A DNA stretch of 64,000 nucleotides from Clostridiales bacterium oral taxon 876 str. F0540 (GTDB taxonomy: Bacteria; Bacillota; Clostridia; Clostridiales; Clostridiaceae): positions 5,324-69,323 of the forward strand of contig KE993505.1 of the NCBI GenBank assembly GCA_000466585.1, given 5' to 3'. Under the pieces are notes generated by a model. The model worked only from the letters and a program-made list of their open reading frames with translations. It made no database searches and was not told the DNA's origin. The translations under genes and the position numbers were made by a program. The stretch's first letter is position 1. Every line of letters starts with the position of its first letter. This document shows positions 42,646 to 51,484 of this stretch, piece by piece.

Positions 42646-42681
42646 AAAAGCGACATATTTCCAAGGAAATATGTCGCTTTT
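42646..42681 (-). terminator. Terminator after cwlD
   Basis: A perfect 17-pair stem, AAAAGCGACATATTTCC with its complement, two-base centre. The minus strand continues TTAAATT. It lies ten bases after the cwlD stop. Confidence 0.8.
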
Positions 42682-42690
42682 ATAGATTGC

Positions 42691-43407
42691 TTAATCTTCA
42701 TTAAAGTAATCTTCTATGGATTTAGTTAGAGAATCAGTCAGTTTATCTTGATATTTTTCATCTTTTAGTTTTAATTCCTCCTCATAGTTAGACAAGAAAC
42801 CACACTCTACAATTACGGAAGGCATTTTATCGTTACATCTTAGTATTTTATAATTATCCTTAGCTGGCTTTTCTACTCTCTTATTATCTTTATCTAAATG
42901 GATTCTGAAGTTTTCTTGTATTATGTGGGCTAAAAGCTTGCTTTCCTTAAAATCAGAATACCATACTTGAGCCCCGTAATATTTGCCTTGAGGAAAATGA
43001 TTTTGATGAATACTTATAAACATATCTACATCTGACTTTTCTTTAATTTTACATCTATTTGATAAGTCCTCTGCTTTCTTACTGCTATACTTTTTTGATC
43101 CATTTAATAGATCATTGTCACCTTCTCTTATCATTATAACATTGTATCCTTTTTTAACGAGCTTTTCTTTTAGTTTTAAACTTATCTGAAGGTTAATATC
43201 CTTTTCCTTTATACCAGTTTTGCCTTCAGCACCTCCGTCATAACCACCATGCCCAGCATCAATCAATATTGTTTTTTTAGTATCCTTAGTATTGATTTCT
43301 GCTTTTACATTACTACCACTAAAAATTATACTTCCCATTAGTGTTAATATTGTCAATGCTGCAATGAAACTATACTTTATTTTCAAATTTATATTATAAA
43401 GCAACAA
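42691..43407 (-). CDS. cwlD: N-acetylmuramoyl-L-alanine amidase, CwlD type
   Basis: A 238-residue Amidase_3 zinc enzyme with an N-terminal signal/anchor helix (about 12-32). Motifs are ILIDAGHGGYDGGAEG, DMFISIHQNHF and the catalytic VECGFLSNYEE. CwlD helps form muramic-delta-lactam in spore cortex. The start is one of two adjacent TTG codons (43407 or 43404), both behind GGGAGGG. A SigE-like -10 (CATACAAT) lies about 50 bases upstream, in keeping with sporulation use. Neighbouring rpsI is a common location for cwlD in clostridia. Confidence 0.9.
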   Translation of the reverse strand: MLLYNINLKIKYSFIAALTILTLMGSIIFSGSNVKAEINTKDTKKTILIDAGHGGYDGGAEGKTGIKEKDINLQISLKLKEKLVKKGYNVIMIREGDNDLLNGSKKYSSKKAEDLSNRCKIKEKSDVDMFISIHQNHFPQGKYYGAQVWYSDFKESKLLAHIIQENFRIHLDKDNKRVEKPAKDNYKILRCNDKMPSVIVECGFLSNYEEELKLKDEKYQDKLTDSLTKSIEDYFNED

Positions 43408-43455
43408 AATCCCTCCCTTTAAAGCAATAAAATAATATTTATGCCGATTATTTTT

Positions 43456-43463
43456 ATTGTATG
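43456..43463 (-). promoter_or_regulatory. SigE-type -10 element before cwlD
   Basis: On the minus strand CATACAAT matches the mother-cell SigE -10 consensus. An A/T-rich -35 region (AATAAATT) lies about 15-20 bases before it. Suggestive of sporulation control; the -35 is weak. Confidence 0.4.
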
Positions 43464-43530
43464 CTATAACATAAATTTTAATTTATTAAACTATTGGTAA
43501 AACTAAAATTTTATTTATTCAAAAAAATAA

Positions 43531-43555
43531 AAAAAGAGGAAAATATCCTCTTTTT
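43531..43555 (-). terminator. Terminator after rpsI
   Basis: AAAAAGAGGA with TCCTCTTTTT, ten pairs, five-base loop, then Ts on the minus strand. Six bases after the rpsI stop. Confidence 0.85.
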
Positions 43556-43560
43556 GTATA

Positions 43561-43953
43561 CTATCTCTTTGAGAATTGTGGAGCTCTTCTAGCTTTCTTA
43601 AGACCGTATTTCTTTCTTTCCTTCATTCTTGGATCTCTTGTTACGAAACCAGCTTTTTTAAGCTCAGGTCTAAGATTTTCATCAGCTTTCATTAATGCTC
43701 TAGTAATACCATGTCTGATAGCTCCAGCTTGACCTGTGAATCCACCACCGTGAACATTAACTATTACATCAAACTTTTCTTTAGTTCCAGTTAATACTAA
43801 TGGTTGATTAACTATGAATCTTAATGTTTCTAATCCAAAATAGTTTTCTATATCTCTCTTATTGATTGTAACTTTACCTTCTCCTGGTACAAGTCTAACT
43901 CTTGCTATAGATTTTTTTCTTCTACCAGTTCCGAAATATTGAACTTTAGCCAT
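43561..43953 (-). CDS. rpsI: 30S ribosomal protein S9
   Basis: 130 residues, standard length. It opens VQYFGTGRRKKSIARVRL. The C-terminal KKARRAPQFSKR tail reaches the decoding site next to P-site tRNA. It follows rplM by 24 bases; the pair forms a two-gene operon with its own promoter, leader and terminator. Confidence 0.98.
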   Translation of the reverse strand: MAKVQYFGTGRRKKSIARVRLVPGEGKVTINKRDIENYFGLETLRFIVNQPLVLTGTKEKFDVIVNVHGGGFTGQAGAIRHGITRALMKADENLRPELKKAGFVTRDPRMKERKKYGLKKARRAPQFSKR

Positions 43954-43977
43954 TATTAATCCTCCCTTTGCTTCCGA

Positions 43978-44412
43978 TTAGTACTTTAACTCAAGTACTT
44001 CTGGTTTTTGTGCTTCGTGATTGTGCTCAGCACCTCTATATACCTTTAATTTTTTAAGCATATCTCTTCCTAAAGGTCCATCAGGAAGCATTCTTCTTAC
44101 TGCTTCATGGAAAGCAAATTCAGGTTTCTTTGCTAAAACTTCTTTATAAGGAGTTTCCTTTAATCCACCTGGATATAATGAGTGATGTCTCATCATCTTT
44201 TGTTCAAGTTTCTTTCCAGTTAAAACAACTTTTTCAGCGTTTATAATAATTACGAAATCTCCAGTATCAACGTTTGGTGTAAATACTGGTTTATGTTTTC
44301 CTCTTAATATTGTTGCAACTTGGCTAGCTACTCTTCCTAGTGGCTTTCCAGCTGCATCGATAACATACCATTTTCTTTCAACTTCATTTTTCTTTGCTAA
44401 GTATGATTTCAT
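43978..44412 (-). CDS. rplM: 50S ribosomal protein L13
   Basis: 144 residues of the standard bacterial L13, an early assembly protein of the large subunit. VERKWYVIDAAGKPLGR near the start and the KLKVYRGAEHNHEAQKP C-terminal segment are typical. First gene of the rplM-rpsI unit, preceded by a structured leader and a consensus promoter. Confidence 0.98.
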   Translation of the reverse strand: MKSYLAKKNEVERKWYVIDAAGKPLGRVASQVATILRGKHKPVFTPNVDTGDFVIIINAEKVVLTGKKLEQKMMRHHSLYPGGLKETPYKEVLAKKPEFAFHEAVRRMLPDGPLGRDMLKKLKVYRGAEHNHEAQKPEVLELKY

Positions 44413-44499
44413 CTTTTTCCCTCCCTGAGCTCTACATAAAAACGTTTATCTATGTCAAGATCCGGGGCTAGTGGATCTTATACACTACGTAATACAACA
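44413..44499 (-). promoter_or_regulatory. L13-type mRNA leader with two hairpins
   Basis: On the minus strand, AAGATCC/GGATCTT (44479-44473 with 44464-44458) closes a nine-base loop. A second pairing ACATA/TATGT (44434-44438 with 44451-44455) lies closer to the start codon. L13 autoregulatory leaders of about this size occur in Firmicutes. The class assignment is probable, not verified. Confidence 0.5.
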
Positions 44500-44505
44500 T
44501 TATTC

Positions 44506-44534
44506 ATTATAATACATTCTACCAGGTGTGTCAA
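44506..44534 (-). promoter_or_regulatory. Consensus SigA promoter of rplM-rpsI
   Basis: Leftward TTGACA (44534-44529), 17 bases, TATAAT (44511-44506): a perfect consensus promoter, beginning ten bases downstream of truA. Confidence 0.85.
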
Positions 44535-44544
44535 TAAATTTCCT

Positions 44545-45282
44545 TTAATTATAATATACAACTTCTAAACATAATCCTTTTGCAGGTGCTGTCTTACCTG
44601 CTTTAGTTCTATCTTTGGAATTTATAATATCACTGATTCTACTAGGAGTTATTTCACCTGTTCCTACATTTATCAGAGTGCCTGCCATTATTCTTACCAT
44701 ATTATATAAAAAACCGTCGCCTTCAACATAAAATATAATTTTGTCACCTGCTTTTATTAAGTCAGCCCCATTTATAGTTCTTATCGATGTCTTTACAGAA
44801 CTTCCTGTACTTTTGAATGCTGAAAAATCATGAGTACCGATAAAATACTTACAAGCATTCTTCATACTTTCATAATCTAATAACTTTTTATAGTAATAAA
44901 CATATCTTCTATCTATAGCTGGCGGTTGCTCTCTGTTTAAAATAGTATAACTATACCTTTTACCAGTAGAAGAGTATCTAGCATGAAAATTTAAGCTAAC
45001 CTCTTCTGAATCAATTATTACAATATCTTCTGAAAGTTTGCTATTTATTGCATCTTTAAACTTATGCGGTGGTATTGTACTATTTGTAAAAAAATTGGCG
45101 CAAAAACCTCTGGCATGTACCCCAGCATCAGTCCTGCTAGAACCTATAACTGCAATTTTTTCACCAGTTAGACTTACAATACTTTCTTCCACCTTTTGCT
45201 GTATAGTAACAGCATTATTTTGTCTTTGCCAACCAGCATAATTTGTTCCATCATATTCAATAATAAGTTTTATATTTCTCAT
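44545..45282 (-). CDS. truA: tRNA pseudouridine(38-40) synthase
   Basis: Makes pseudouridine at positions 38-40 of tRNA anticodon arms. 245 residues. The catalytic Asp52 lies in GSSRTDAGVHARG; KYFIGTHDFSAF and FLYNMVRIMAGTL are family motifs. It ends a run with the ECF transporter genes, starting 20 bases after ecfT. Confidence 0.96.
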   Translation of the reverse strand: MRNIKLIIEYDGTNYAGWQRQNNAVTIQQKVEESIVSLTGEKIAVIGSSRTDAGVHARGFCANFFTNSTIPPHKFKDAINSKLSEDIVIIDSEEVSLNFHARYSSTGKRYSYTILNREQPPAIDRRYVYYYKKLLDYESMKNACKYFIGTHDFSAFKSTGSSVKTSIRTINGADLIKAGDKIIFYVEGDGFLYNMVRIMAGTLINVGTGEITPSRISDIINSKDRTKAGKTAPAKGLCLEVVYYN

Positions 45283-45302
45283 AATTCAGCTCCAGGAAAA
45301 TA

Positions 45303-46115
45303 TTATACTGACTTCCACCAAAATCTTCCGGCAATACATAGAGCTACATAAATCAAAGTTGCTAAAGAAGCTATGAAATCCTTACTTGTAAGTTTTAACT
45401 GCTTCATCCTAGTTCTTCCTTCTCCGCCTCTATAACATCTAGCTTCCATTGCCATTGCTAACTCATCTGCTCTTCTAAATGAACTAATAAACAACGGTAC
45501 TAATAAAGGTATTAAGTTTTTTGCCCTGTTAAATATATTTCCACTTTCAAAATCAGCTCCTCTTGCCATCTGAGCTTTCATAATTTTATCAGTTTCATCC
45601 ATAAGCGTTGGTATAAATCTTAAAGCAATAGTCATCATCATGGCAAGTTCATGAGCAGGTACCCCTATTTTTTTTAGAGGATTTAATAGTTTTTCTATTC
45701 CATCTGTAAGCTCAATAGGAGAAGTCGTAAGTGTTAATAAGGATGTTCCAACAATTAAAAAACTTAATCTCAATACCATAAATGCAGCTAATATTAGGCC
45801 TTCACGATATACCCTAAGAAACTTCCATTTAAATAAAAGAACATCACCGCTTGTCATAAATATATTTATCAAAGCAGTAAATATGAGAAGTATAAAAATA
45901 GGTTTTAAGCCCTTATATATATATCTTACCGGTACCTTTGATATTGCAATTGAAAGTCCAGTAAAAGCTATAATGAAAATATATCCTTCAAAATTATTAA
46001 CTATAAATAATGAAGCTATATATACAATAGAAATTATTATTTTAACTCTAGGATCTAACTTATGAATAAAGGAGTCTCCAGGTACATATTGACCAATTGT
46101 AATATCTTTAATCAT
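45303..46115 (-). CDS. ecfT: ECF transporter transmembrane protein EcfT
   Basis: A 270-residue membrane scaffold of the group II energy-coupling factor. It holds several helices and the cytoplasmic coupling motif, here MARGADFESG and MAMEARCYRGGEG (the two Ala-Arg-Gly/Ala-Arg-x signatures). It links the two ATPases to interchangeable vitamin-binding S components coded elsewhere. Its start overlaps the end of ecfA2 by eight bases. Confidence 0.95.
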   Translation of the reverse strand: MIKDITIGQYVPGDSFIHKLDPRVKIIISIVYIASLFIVNNFEGYIFIIAFTGLSIAISKVPVRYIYKGLKPIFILLIFTALINIFMTSGDVLLFKWKFLRVYREGLILAAFMVLRLSFLIVGTSLLTLTTSPIELTDGIEKLLNPLKKIGVPAHELAMMMTIALRFIPTLMDETDKIMKAQMARGADFESGNIFNRAKNLIPLLVPLFISSFRRADELAMAMEARCYRGGEGRTRMKQLKLTSKDFIASLATLIYVALCIAGRFWWKSV

Positions 46116-46971
46116 CTTTACCTCTCCTTATATTCTTTAATATTTGCTTCTTAGCTTGCTCTATTGTAAACGCATCTTCCGATACATCAAAGCCTCTATC
46201 TTTCAGTGCTTTCATCAAATATGTTACCTGTGGCACAGCTAGACCTACTTCTTCAAGTGTTTTAATTTCTTTAAATACTTCGCTTGGCTTACCATCCAGG
46301 ATACATTTTCCTTTATGCATAACTAGAATTCTGTCCGCAACTTTAGCTACATCCTCCATACTATGAGAAACTAAAATTATGGTCATATTATATTCTTGGT
46401 GAAGTACCTTGACTTGATTTAGAATGTCATCTCTTCCCTTTGGATCTAATCCAGCTGTAGGTTCATCCAATATCAAAACATTAGGCTCCATTGCAACTAC
46501 CCCTGCAATAGCCACTCTTCTTTTCTGTCCGCCACTCAAGTCAAATGGAGACTTATTTTTGTATGTCTCATAATCAAGACCAACCATTTCCATTGCACGC
46601 CTAACTCTTTTATTTACCTCTTCATCGCTTAATCCCAAGTTTTTAGGACCAAAAGCTATATCTTTTTCAATGGTTTCTTCAAAAAGTTGATATTCCGGAT
46701 ACTGAAATACTAGGCCAACTTTTTTTCTAATATCAGTTAACTTAACACCTTTTTCGGTTATATTAACATCATTAATAAGTATATTACCACTAGCTGGTTT
46801 TAAAAGTCCGTTTATATGCTGAATAAGAGTTGATTTTCCTGAACCAGTATGACCAATTAATGCAACAAATTCTCCATCATTAATAATTATTGAAACATCA
46901 TCCAAGGCTTTTTTTTCGAAAGGTGATCCTTTCATATAAATATGTGATAGGTTTTCTATTTTAATTGACAT
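46108..46971 (-). CDS. ecfA2: ECF transporter ATPase EcfA2
   Basis: A 287-residue ABC ATPase with Walker A ALIGHTGSGKSTLI, Q-loop VFQYPEYQLFE, signature LSGGQKRRVAIAG and Walker B VLILDEPTAGLDP. Works with EcfA1 to power vitamin uptake at the membrane. It overlaps ecfA1 by 16 bases. Confidence 0.95.
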   Translation of the reverse strand: MSIKIENLSHIYMKGSPFEKKALDDVSIIINDGEFVALIGHTGSGKSTLIQHINGLLKPASGNILINDVNITEKGVKLTDIRKKVGLVFQYPEYQLFEETIEKDIAFGPKNLGLSDEEVNKRVRRAMEMVGLDYETYKNKSPFDLSGGQKRRVAIAGVVAMEPNVLILDEPTAGLDPKGRDDILNQVKVLHQEYNMTIILVSHSMEDVAKVADRILVMHKGKCILDGKPSEVFKEIKTLEEVGLAVPQVTYLMKALKDRGFDVSEDAFTIEQAKKQILKNIRRGKDD

Positions 46972-47801
46972 ATCTTTTCCACCATCTCATCTATTGTTAA
47001 TATACTTGTATCTATATCAATTCCACTCTGCTGCAACTCATAAGCTAATTCTGTTACCTGTGGAACATCAAGTCCAATTTTTTTCATAGCCGGAACCTGA
47101 CTAAAAATCTCCCTTGGAATCCCTGCCATAATTATATCGCCTTGGTCCATTACAATAATTCTATCTGCTTCTGCTGCTTCCTCCATAAAGTGAGTAATAA
47201 GAATTATGGTAATTCCATAAACTTCATTTATATCTTTTATGGTTTTAATAACTTCTTTTCGTCCAGATGGATCAAGCATAGCTGTAGGTTCATCAAAAAC
47301 TATACATTCTGGTCTCATTGCTAAAATTCCAGCAATAGCTATTCTTTGCTTTTGCCCGCCTGATAACAAATGCGGTGCATGCCTTCTATATTCATACATA
47401 TCTACATTTTTTAACGCTTCATCAACTCTGTTTCTTATTTCCGGTGGATCTATCCCCAAGTTTTCCGGTCCAAAGGCAACATCCTCTTCAACAATAGTTG
47501 CAACTATTTGGTTATCAGGATTTTGAAATACCATACCTGCTTTATTTCTTATATTCCAAATATTATTGGCATCTGAAGTGTCCAGGCCATCAACATAAAC
47601 TTTTCCTCCGCTTGGGAGAAGTAATGCATTAATATGCTTTGCTAAAGTTGACTTTCCAGAGCCATTTCGTCCTAAAATAACAAGAAATTCACCTTTTTTA
47701 ACATTTAAATCAACACCATTTACAGCAATCTTTTCTTGTTCTCCTTCATTAGCAGCATATTTATATGTAAGGTCCCTGCACTCTACCATATTGTCATTCA
47801 T
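46956..47801 (-). CDS. ecfA1: ECF transporter ATPase EcfA1
   Basis: A 281-residue ABC ATPase: Walker A ILGRNGSGKSTLAKH, Q-loop VFQNPDNQIVAT, signature LSGGQKQRIAIAG, Walker B CIVFDEPTAMLDP. First gene of the EcfA1-A2-T module that follows the alpha operon, a common clostridial and bacillar arrangement. Confidence 0.95.
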   Translation of the reverse strand: MNDNMVECRDLTYKYAANEGEQEKIAVNGVDLNVKKGEFLVILGRNGSGKSTLAKHINALLLPSGGKVYVDGLDTSDANNIWNIRNKAGMVFQNPDNQIVATIVEEDVAFGPENLGIDPPEIRNRVDEALKNVDMYEYRRHAPHLLSGGQKQRIAIAGILAMRPECIVFDEPTAMLDPSGRKEVIKTIKDINEVYGITIILITHFMEEAAEADRIIVMDQGDIIMAGIPREIFSQVPAMKKIGLDVPQVTELAYELQQSGIDIDTSILTIDEMVEKICQLK

Positions 47802-47820
47802 AAAAACACCTCTATTACAA

Positions 47821-47854
47821 AAAAGGGACTAAGCTAGTTAACTTAATCCCTTTT
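47821..47854 (-). terminator. Terminator of the ribosomal alpha operon
   Basis: AAAAGGGACTAAG with CTTAATCCCTTTT, one mismatch, eight-base loop, then TTTTTTG on the minus strand. Five bases after the rplQ stop. Confidence 0.82.
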
Positions 47855-47858
47855 CTTA

Positions 47859-48200
47859 TTATACTAACTCTAGTATAACTATTTCAGCTCCATCGCCTCT
47901 TCTTGGTCCTACTTTATACATTCTAGTATATCCACCATTTCTTTCAGCATACTTTGGAGCTACCTTTTCAAATAAATCAGTTACTACTGTTTCTTCAGTA
48001 ACAAACGCAAGAACCTGTCTTCTAGCATGAAGATCTCCTCTTTTTGCAAGAGTAATCATTTTTTCAGCTATATTTCTAGTTTCTTTAGCTCTTGTTTCAG
48101 TAGTTTCTATCTTACCGTGCTTTAAAAAACTAGTAACTAAGTTTCTTAACATTGCTTTTCTTTGGTCAGTTGGACGACCTAATTTACGATAACCTGCCAT
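47859..48200 (-). CDS. rplQ: 50S ribosomal protein L17
   Basis: 113 residues, the short bacterial form. MAGYRKLGRPTDQRKAMLRN is the invariant start. Sits at the polypeptide exit side of the large subunit. Last gene of the ribosomal superoperon. Confidence 0.98.
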   Translation of the reverse strand: MAGYRKLGRPTDQRKAMLRNLVTSFLKHGKIETTETRAKETRNIAEKMITLAKRGDLHARRQVLAFVTEETVVTDLFEKVAPKYAERNGGYTRMYKVGPRRGDGAEIVILELV

Positions 48201-48247
48201 GTCTTTACCTCCTTTTTAAAATCGTCGGTACACCATATACTTGTGTA

Positions 48248-49195
48248 TTATTCGTCGCTCATTCTTAGGCCAAGTCCTAAAGCAGCAAGCTTTTGCTCAA
48301 CTTCTTCTAGTGACTTCTTACCTAAGTTTCTAACTTTCATCATATCATCCATAGATCTTTGTGTTAATTCTTGAACTGTATTTATACCAGCTCTCTTTAA
48401 GCAGTTATAGCTTCTAACAGAAAGATCTAATTCTTCTATGGTCATTTCAAGGACTTTTTCTTTTTTATCTTCTTCCTTCTCAACCATTATTTCAACATTA
48501 TTTGCATGATCAGTTAGTGTCATAAATAACTTAAAGTGCTCAATTAATATTTTAGCAGATAGACCTATAGCTTCGTCTGGTTTTATGGTTCCATTAGTCC
48601 ATACTTCCAATGATAACTTATCATAGTCAGTAATTTGGCCAACTCTAGTATTTTCAACTGTAAAATTAACTCTCTTAACCGGAGTGTATATAGAGTCTAC
48701 AGGAATTACTGTAATTCCCTGGTTCTCAGACTTATTTTTAGTCTGAGATACATAACCTCTTCCTCTATCTACAGATATCTCCATATAAAGTCTTCCATCA
48801 GAATCTAAAGTAGCTATATGTATATCTTTATTAACTACTTCAAGATCTCCATCAGTTTTAATATCTGCACCAGTTACTTCACCTTCACCTTTTGCATCTA
48901 TATAAATAGTTCTTGGACCTTCTCCGTTCATCTTTAATGCTAAGCCCTTTATATTTAGGATAAGCTCAGTAACATCTTCCTTAACTCCTTGAACAGTAGA
49001 GAATTCATGAAGAACATTTTCGATTTTAACGGAGGTTGCAGCTACTCCAGGTAATGAAGAAAGCAATATTCTTCTTAATGAATTACCTAGAGTTATACCA
49101 TATCCTCTTTCTAACGGTTCTATTACAAACTTTCCATAGCTACCATCTTCTTTAAGCTCGACACATTCTATTTTTGGCTTTTCTATTTCTAACAT
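48248..49195 (-). CDS. rpoA: RNA polymerase alpha subunit
   Basis: 315 residues: N-terminal dimerisation domain (about 1-225, with YGITLGNSLRRILLSSLPG), linker, and C-terminal alpha-CTD helices (LDLSVRSYNCLKRAGINTV, MKVRNLGKKSLEEVEQKL) that contact UP elements and activators. Between rpsD and rplQ as in all Firmicutes. Confidence 0.98.
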   Translation of the reverse strand: MLEIEKPKIECVELKEDGSYGKFVIEPLERGYGITLGNSLRRILLSSLPGVAATSVKIENVLHEFSTVQGVKEDVTELILNIKGLALKMNGEGPRTIYIDAKGEGEVTGADIKTDGDLEVVNKDIHIATLDSDGRLYMEISVDRGRGYVSQTKNKSENQGITVIPVDSIYTPVKRVNFTVENTRVGQITDYDKLSLEVWTNGTIKPDEAIGLSAKILIEHFKLFMTLTDHANNVEIMVEKEEDKKEKVLEMTIEELDLSVRSYNCLKRAGINTVQELTQRSMDDMMKVRNLGKKSLEEVEQKLAALGLGLRMSDE

Positions 49196-49256
49196 ACTAT
49201 AACCCTCCTTATTTTTTAAATTAATGTTATTTTGAGGGCAACTGATTCTAATTTAA

Positions 49257-49877
49257 TTACTTGCTATATAACTCAACTATTAGTGTTTCATTTACTGGAA
49301 CATCTATATCAGCTCTTGATGGTTCAGCAACAACCTTAGCCTCAAAGTTTTCTACATTACCTTGTAACCAATTTGGAAGAGCCTTTGGATTTTCAGCGAA
49401 CATCTTGAATCTTTCGCTGCTTCTGCTCTTATCAGCAACTGTTATAACATCACCAGCGGATAATCCATAAGATGGAATATCTACTTTCTTGCCATTAACT
49501 AAGAAATGTCCGTGATTTACTAATTGTCTAGCTTCTCTTCTTGATGAACCATAACCTAGTCTGTATACTACGTTATCTAATCTCATTTCAAGAAGTTTTA
49601 ACAAGTTTTCACCAGTCATTCCCTTCATTCTATCAGCTTTTTCAAAGTATCTTCTGAATTGTCCTTCAAGTAATTCGTAGATTCTCTTAGCCTTCTGCTT
49701 TTCTCTTAATTGAACACCATAGTTTGATAACTTCTTCTTACTCTGTCCGTGTTGTCCTGGTGCATAGCCTCTTCTAGCAAATGCACACTTGTCTGTATAG
49801 CATCTATCCCCTTTGAGGAATAGCTTCATTCCTTCTCTTCTGCATATTCTGCAGTGAGCTCCAGTATATCTTGCCAT
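49257..49877 (-). CDS. rpsD: 30S ribosomal protein S4 (zinc-binding form)
   Basis: 206 residues; primary 16S rRNA binder, often an autogenous regulator of the alpha operon. Cys9, Cys12, Cys26 and Cys31 form the N-terminal zinc knuckle (HCRICRREG, DRCYTDKC), so this is the C+ form. The S4 RNA-binding domain is seen in RLDNVVYRLGYGSSRREARQ. Confidence 0.98.
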   Translation of the reverse strand: MARYTGAHCRICRREGMKLFLKGDRCYTDKCAFARRGYAPGQHGQSKKKLSNYGVQLREKQKAKRIYELLEGQFRRYFEKADRMKGMTGENLLKLLEMRLDNVVYRLGYGSSRREARQLVNHGHFLVNGKKVDIPSYGLSAGDVITVADKSRSSERFKMFAENPKALPNWLQGNVENFEAKVVAEPSRADIDVPVNETLIVELYSK

Positions 49878-49921
49878 TAAATCTACACCTCCTGTATTAT
49901 TCTATAAGACTAAGAGAAAAA

Positions 49922-50320
49922 TTAAACTCTTCTTCTCTTAGGTGGTCTGCAGCCATTATGTGGAATTGGAGTAACGTCTTTTATTAATGTTACTTCTAAT
50001 CCAGCAGCTTGAAGTGATCTGATAGCAGCTTCTCTACCAGCTCCTGGTCCCTTTACATATACTTCAACACTTCTTAATCCGTGTTCCATAGCTGCCTTTG
50101 CTGCAGTTTCTGCAGCCATTTGAGCTGCATATGGAGTGCTCTTTCTTGAACCTCTAAATCCTAATCCACCTGCACTAGCCCATGATAAAGCGTTTCCGTT
50201 TTTATCTGTAAGTGTAACTATAGAGTTATTGAAAGTGGATTTAATATGTGCAGCGCCATGCTCAACATTTTTTCTTTCTTTTCTTCTTCTAGTCTTTTTT
50301 ACTTTAGACTGAGCTGCCAT
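49922..50320 (-). CDS. rpsK: 30S ribosomal protein S11
   Basis: 132 residues. HIKSTFNNSIVTLTDKNGN and the basic C-terminus CRPPKRRRV are typical. Lies on the platform near the mRNA exit and the anti-SD helix. Co-directional with rpsM and rpsD. Confidence 0.98.
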   Translation of the reverse strand: MAAQSKVKKTRRRKERKNVEHGAAHIKSTFNNSIVTLTDKNGNALSWASAGGLGFRGSRKSTPYAAQMAAETAAKAAMEHGLRSVEVYVKGPGAGREAAIRSLQAAGLEVTLIKDVTPIPHNGCRPPKRRRV

Positions 50321-50335
50321 TCTCTTACCTCCCTA

Positions 50336-50707
50336 CTATTTCTTCTTCTTAGCCCCTATAGCTCTCTTTGGGCCTTTTCTTGTTCTAGCATTTGTCTTTG
50401 TTCTTTGTCCTCTTACTGGAAGACCTTTTCTATGTCTCATTCCTCTATAACAACCAATTTCAACAAGTCTCTTAATGCTAAGAGCGATATCTCTTCTAAG
50501 ATCACCTTCAACTTTGAAATTCTTGTTTACATAATCTCTAAGTGCATTAACTTCTTCTTCAGTTAGGTCTCTAACTCTTGTATCTGGATTAACTCCAGTT
50601 TCCTTTAGTATTCGTTGTGCACTTGGTAATCCTATACCATAAATATATGTCAGACCTATTTCTACTCTTTTTTCCTTTGGTAGGTCAACACCTGCTATTC
50701 TTGCCAT
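50336..50707 (-). CDS. rpsM: 30S ribosomal protein S13
   Basis: 123 residues. MARIAGVDLPKEKRVEIGL at the start, helix-two-turn-helix GIGLPSAQRILKETG, and a basic tail RTKTNARTRKGPKRAIG that contacts tRNA. Head-domain protein and part of the intersubunit bridge. Confidence 0.98.
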   Translation of the reverse strand: MARIAGVDLPKEKRVEIGLTYIYGIGLPSAQRILKETGVNPDTRVRDLTEEEVNALRDYVNKNFKVEGDLRRDIALSIKRLVEIGCYRGMRHRKGLPVRGQRTKTNARTRKGPKRAIGAKKKK

Positions 50708-50834
50708 TAACTCTTACACCTCCTAGGTATTAATCAATTGAAAGCAAATTTATTTATATATTTTAAGTTTTAGGCCAATAGTAACTTAATATGTTTTCTA
50801 TCGTCAGCCGCTCCTAAAACATTATTAACATCTA

Positions 50835-50948
50835 CTAACCTTGTTTTTGTTTGTGCTTAGGATTTTCACAAATAACCATTACTCTTCCTTTTCTTTTTAT
50901 AACCTTGCACTTTTCACATATTGGTTTTACTGATGGTCTAACTTTCAT
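50835..50948 (-). CDS. rpmJ: 50S ribosomal protein L36
   Basis: A 37-residue protein found by reading the gap between infA and rpsM. It begins MKVRPSVKPICEKCKVIKRK and ends CENPKHKQKQG. The C-x2-C-x12-C-x4-H zinc ribbon is complete, so this is the zinc-binding form. GGAGGG precedes the ATG at 50948; stop TAG at 50835. Confidence 0.96.
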   Translation of the reverse strand: MKVRPSVKPICEKCKVIKRKGRVMVICENPKHKQKQG

Positions 50949-50963
50949 GGCTAACCCTCCTTA

Positions 50964-51182
50964 TTACTTTGCTCTCCATGTTATTCTACCACGTGTTAAA
51001 TCATATGGAGATAACTCCACTGTAACCTTATCACCTGGTATTATTTTTATAAAATTCATTCTCAGTTTACCTGATATATGCGCCAATATTACATGACCAC
51101 TTTCAAGTTCAACTCTAAACATAGCATTTGGCAGAGCTTCTAAAACTTTGCCCTGCATTTCAATAACATCATCCTTAGACAT
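50964..51182 (-). CDS. infA: Translation initiation factor IF-1
   Basis: 72 residues from ATG 51182 (MSKDDVIEMQGKVLEALPNA), the canonical length. A single OB-fold that occupies the 30S A site during initiation. GGAGG lies 12 bases upstream. VILAHISGKLRMNFIKI is a conserved core. Confidence 0.97.
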   Translation of the reverse strand: MSKDDVIEMQGKVLEALPNAMFRVELESGHVILAHISGKLRMNFIKIIPGDKVTVELSPYDLTRGRITWRAK

Positions 51183-51189
51183 AAGGTAA

Positions 51190-51471
51190 TCAAACCTCCT
51201 CACTAGAGTTCATATACTGTAAGAACTTTTTTACCATACTATTACTAACTCTCTTACCTGCTAAAAGCAAGCTTTTTATTTCATCTGCTGAAATATTAGT
51301 AATATTAAGATGTTTTATCTTTTTCTTTTTTGGCTTTTCGATAGTTCTTAAATCCCCATCTGAAATATAGACATAATTCTCATTAATTATACCTACAATG
51401 ATAAAGAAACGACCTTCATCTCTTCCAGACTTTGATAAAGCAACATTGCCAATGTATTCAGCATTTGTCAA
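51190..51471 (-). CDS. KOW-domain, L14e-like RNA-binding protein
   Basis: A 93-residue protein between map and infA. The N-terminus (TNAEYIGNVALSKSGRDEG, then FFIIVGII) resembles KOW/L14e-type RNA-binding folds. A KPKKKKIKH basic patch follows. I start at TTG 51471, five bases after GAGGTGG and clear of map; a longer ORF would overlap map. Such genes occupy this position in many Firmicutes. Function is unknown. Confidence 0.75.
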   Translation of the reverse strand: MTNAEYIGNVALSKSGRDEGRFFIIVGIINENYVYISDGDLRTIEKPKKKKIKHLNITNISADEIKSLLLAGKRVSNSMVKKFLQYMNSSEEV

Positions 51472-51484
51472 TGTAACCACCTCA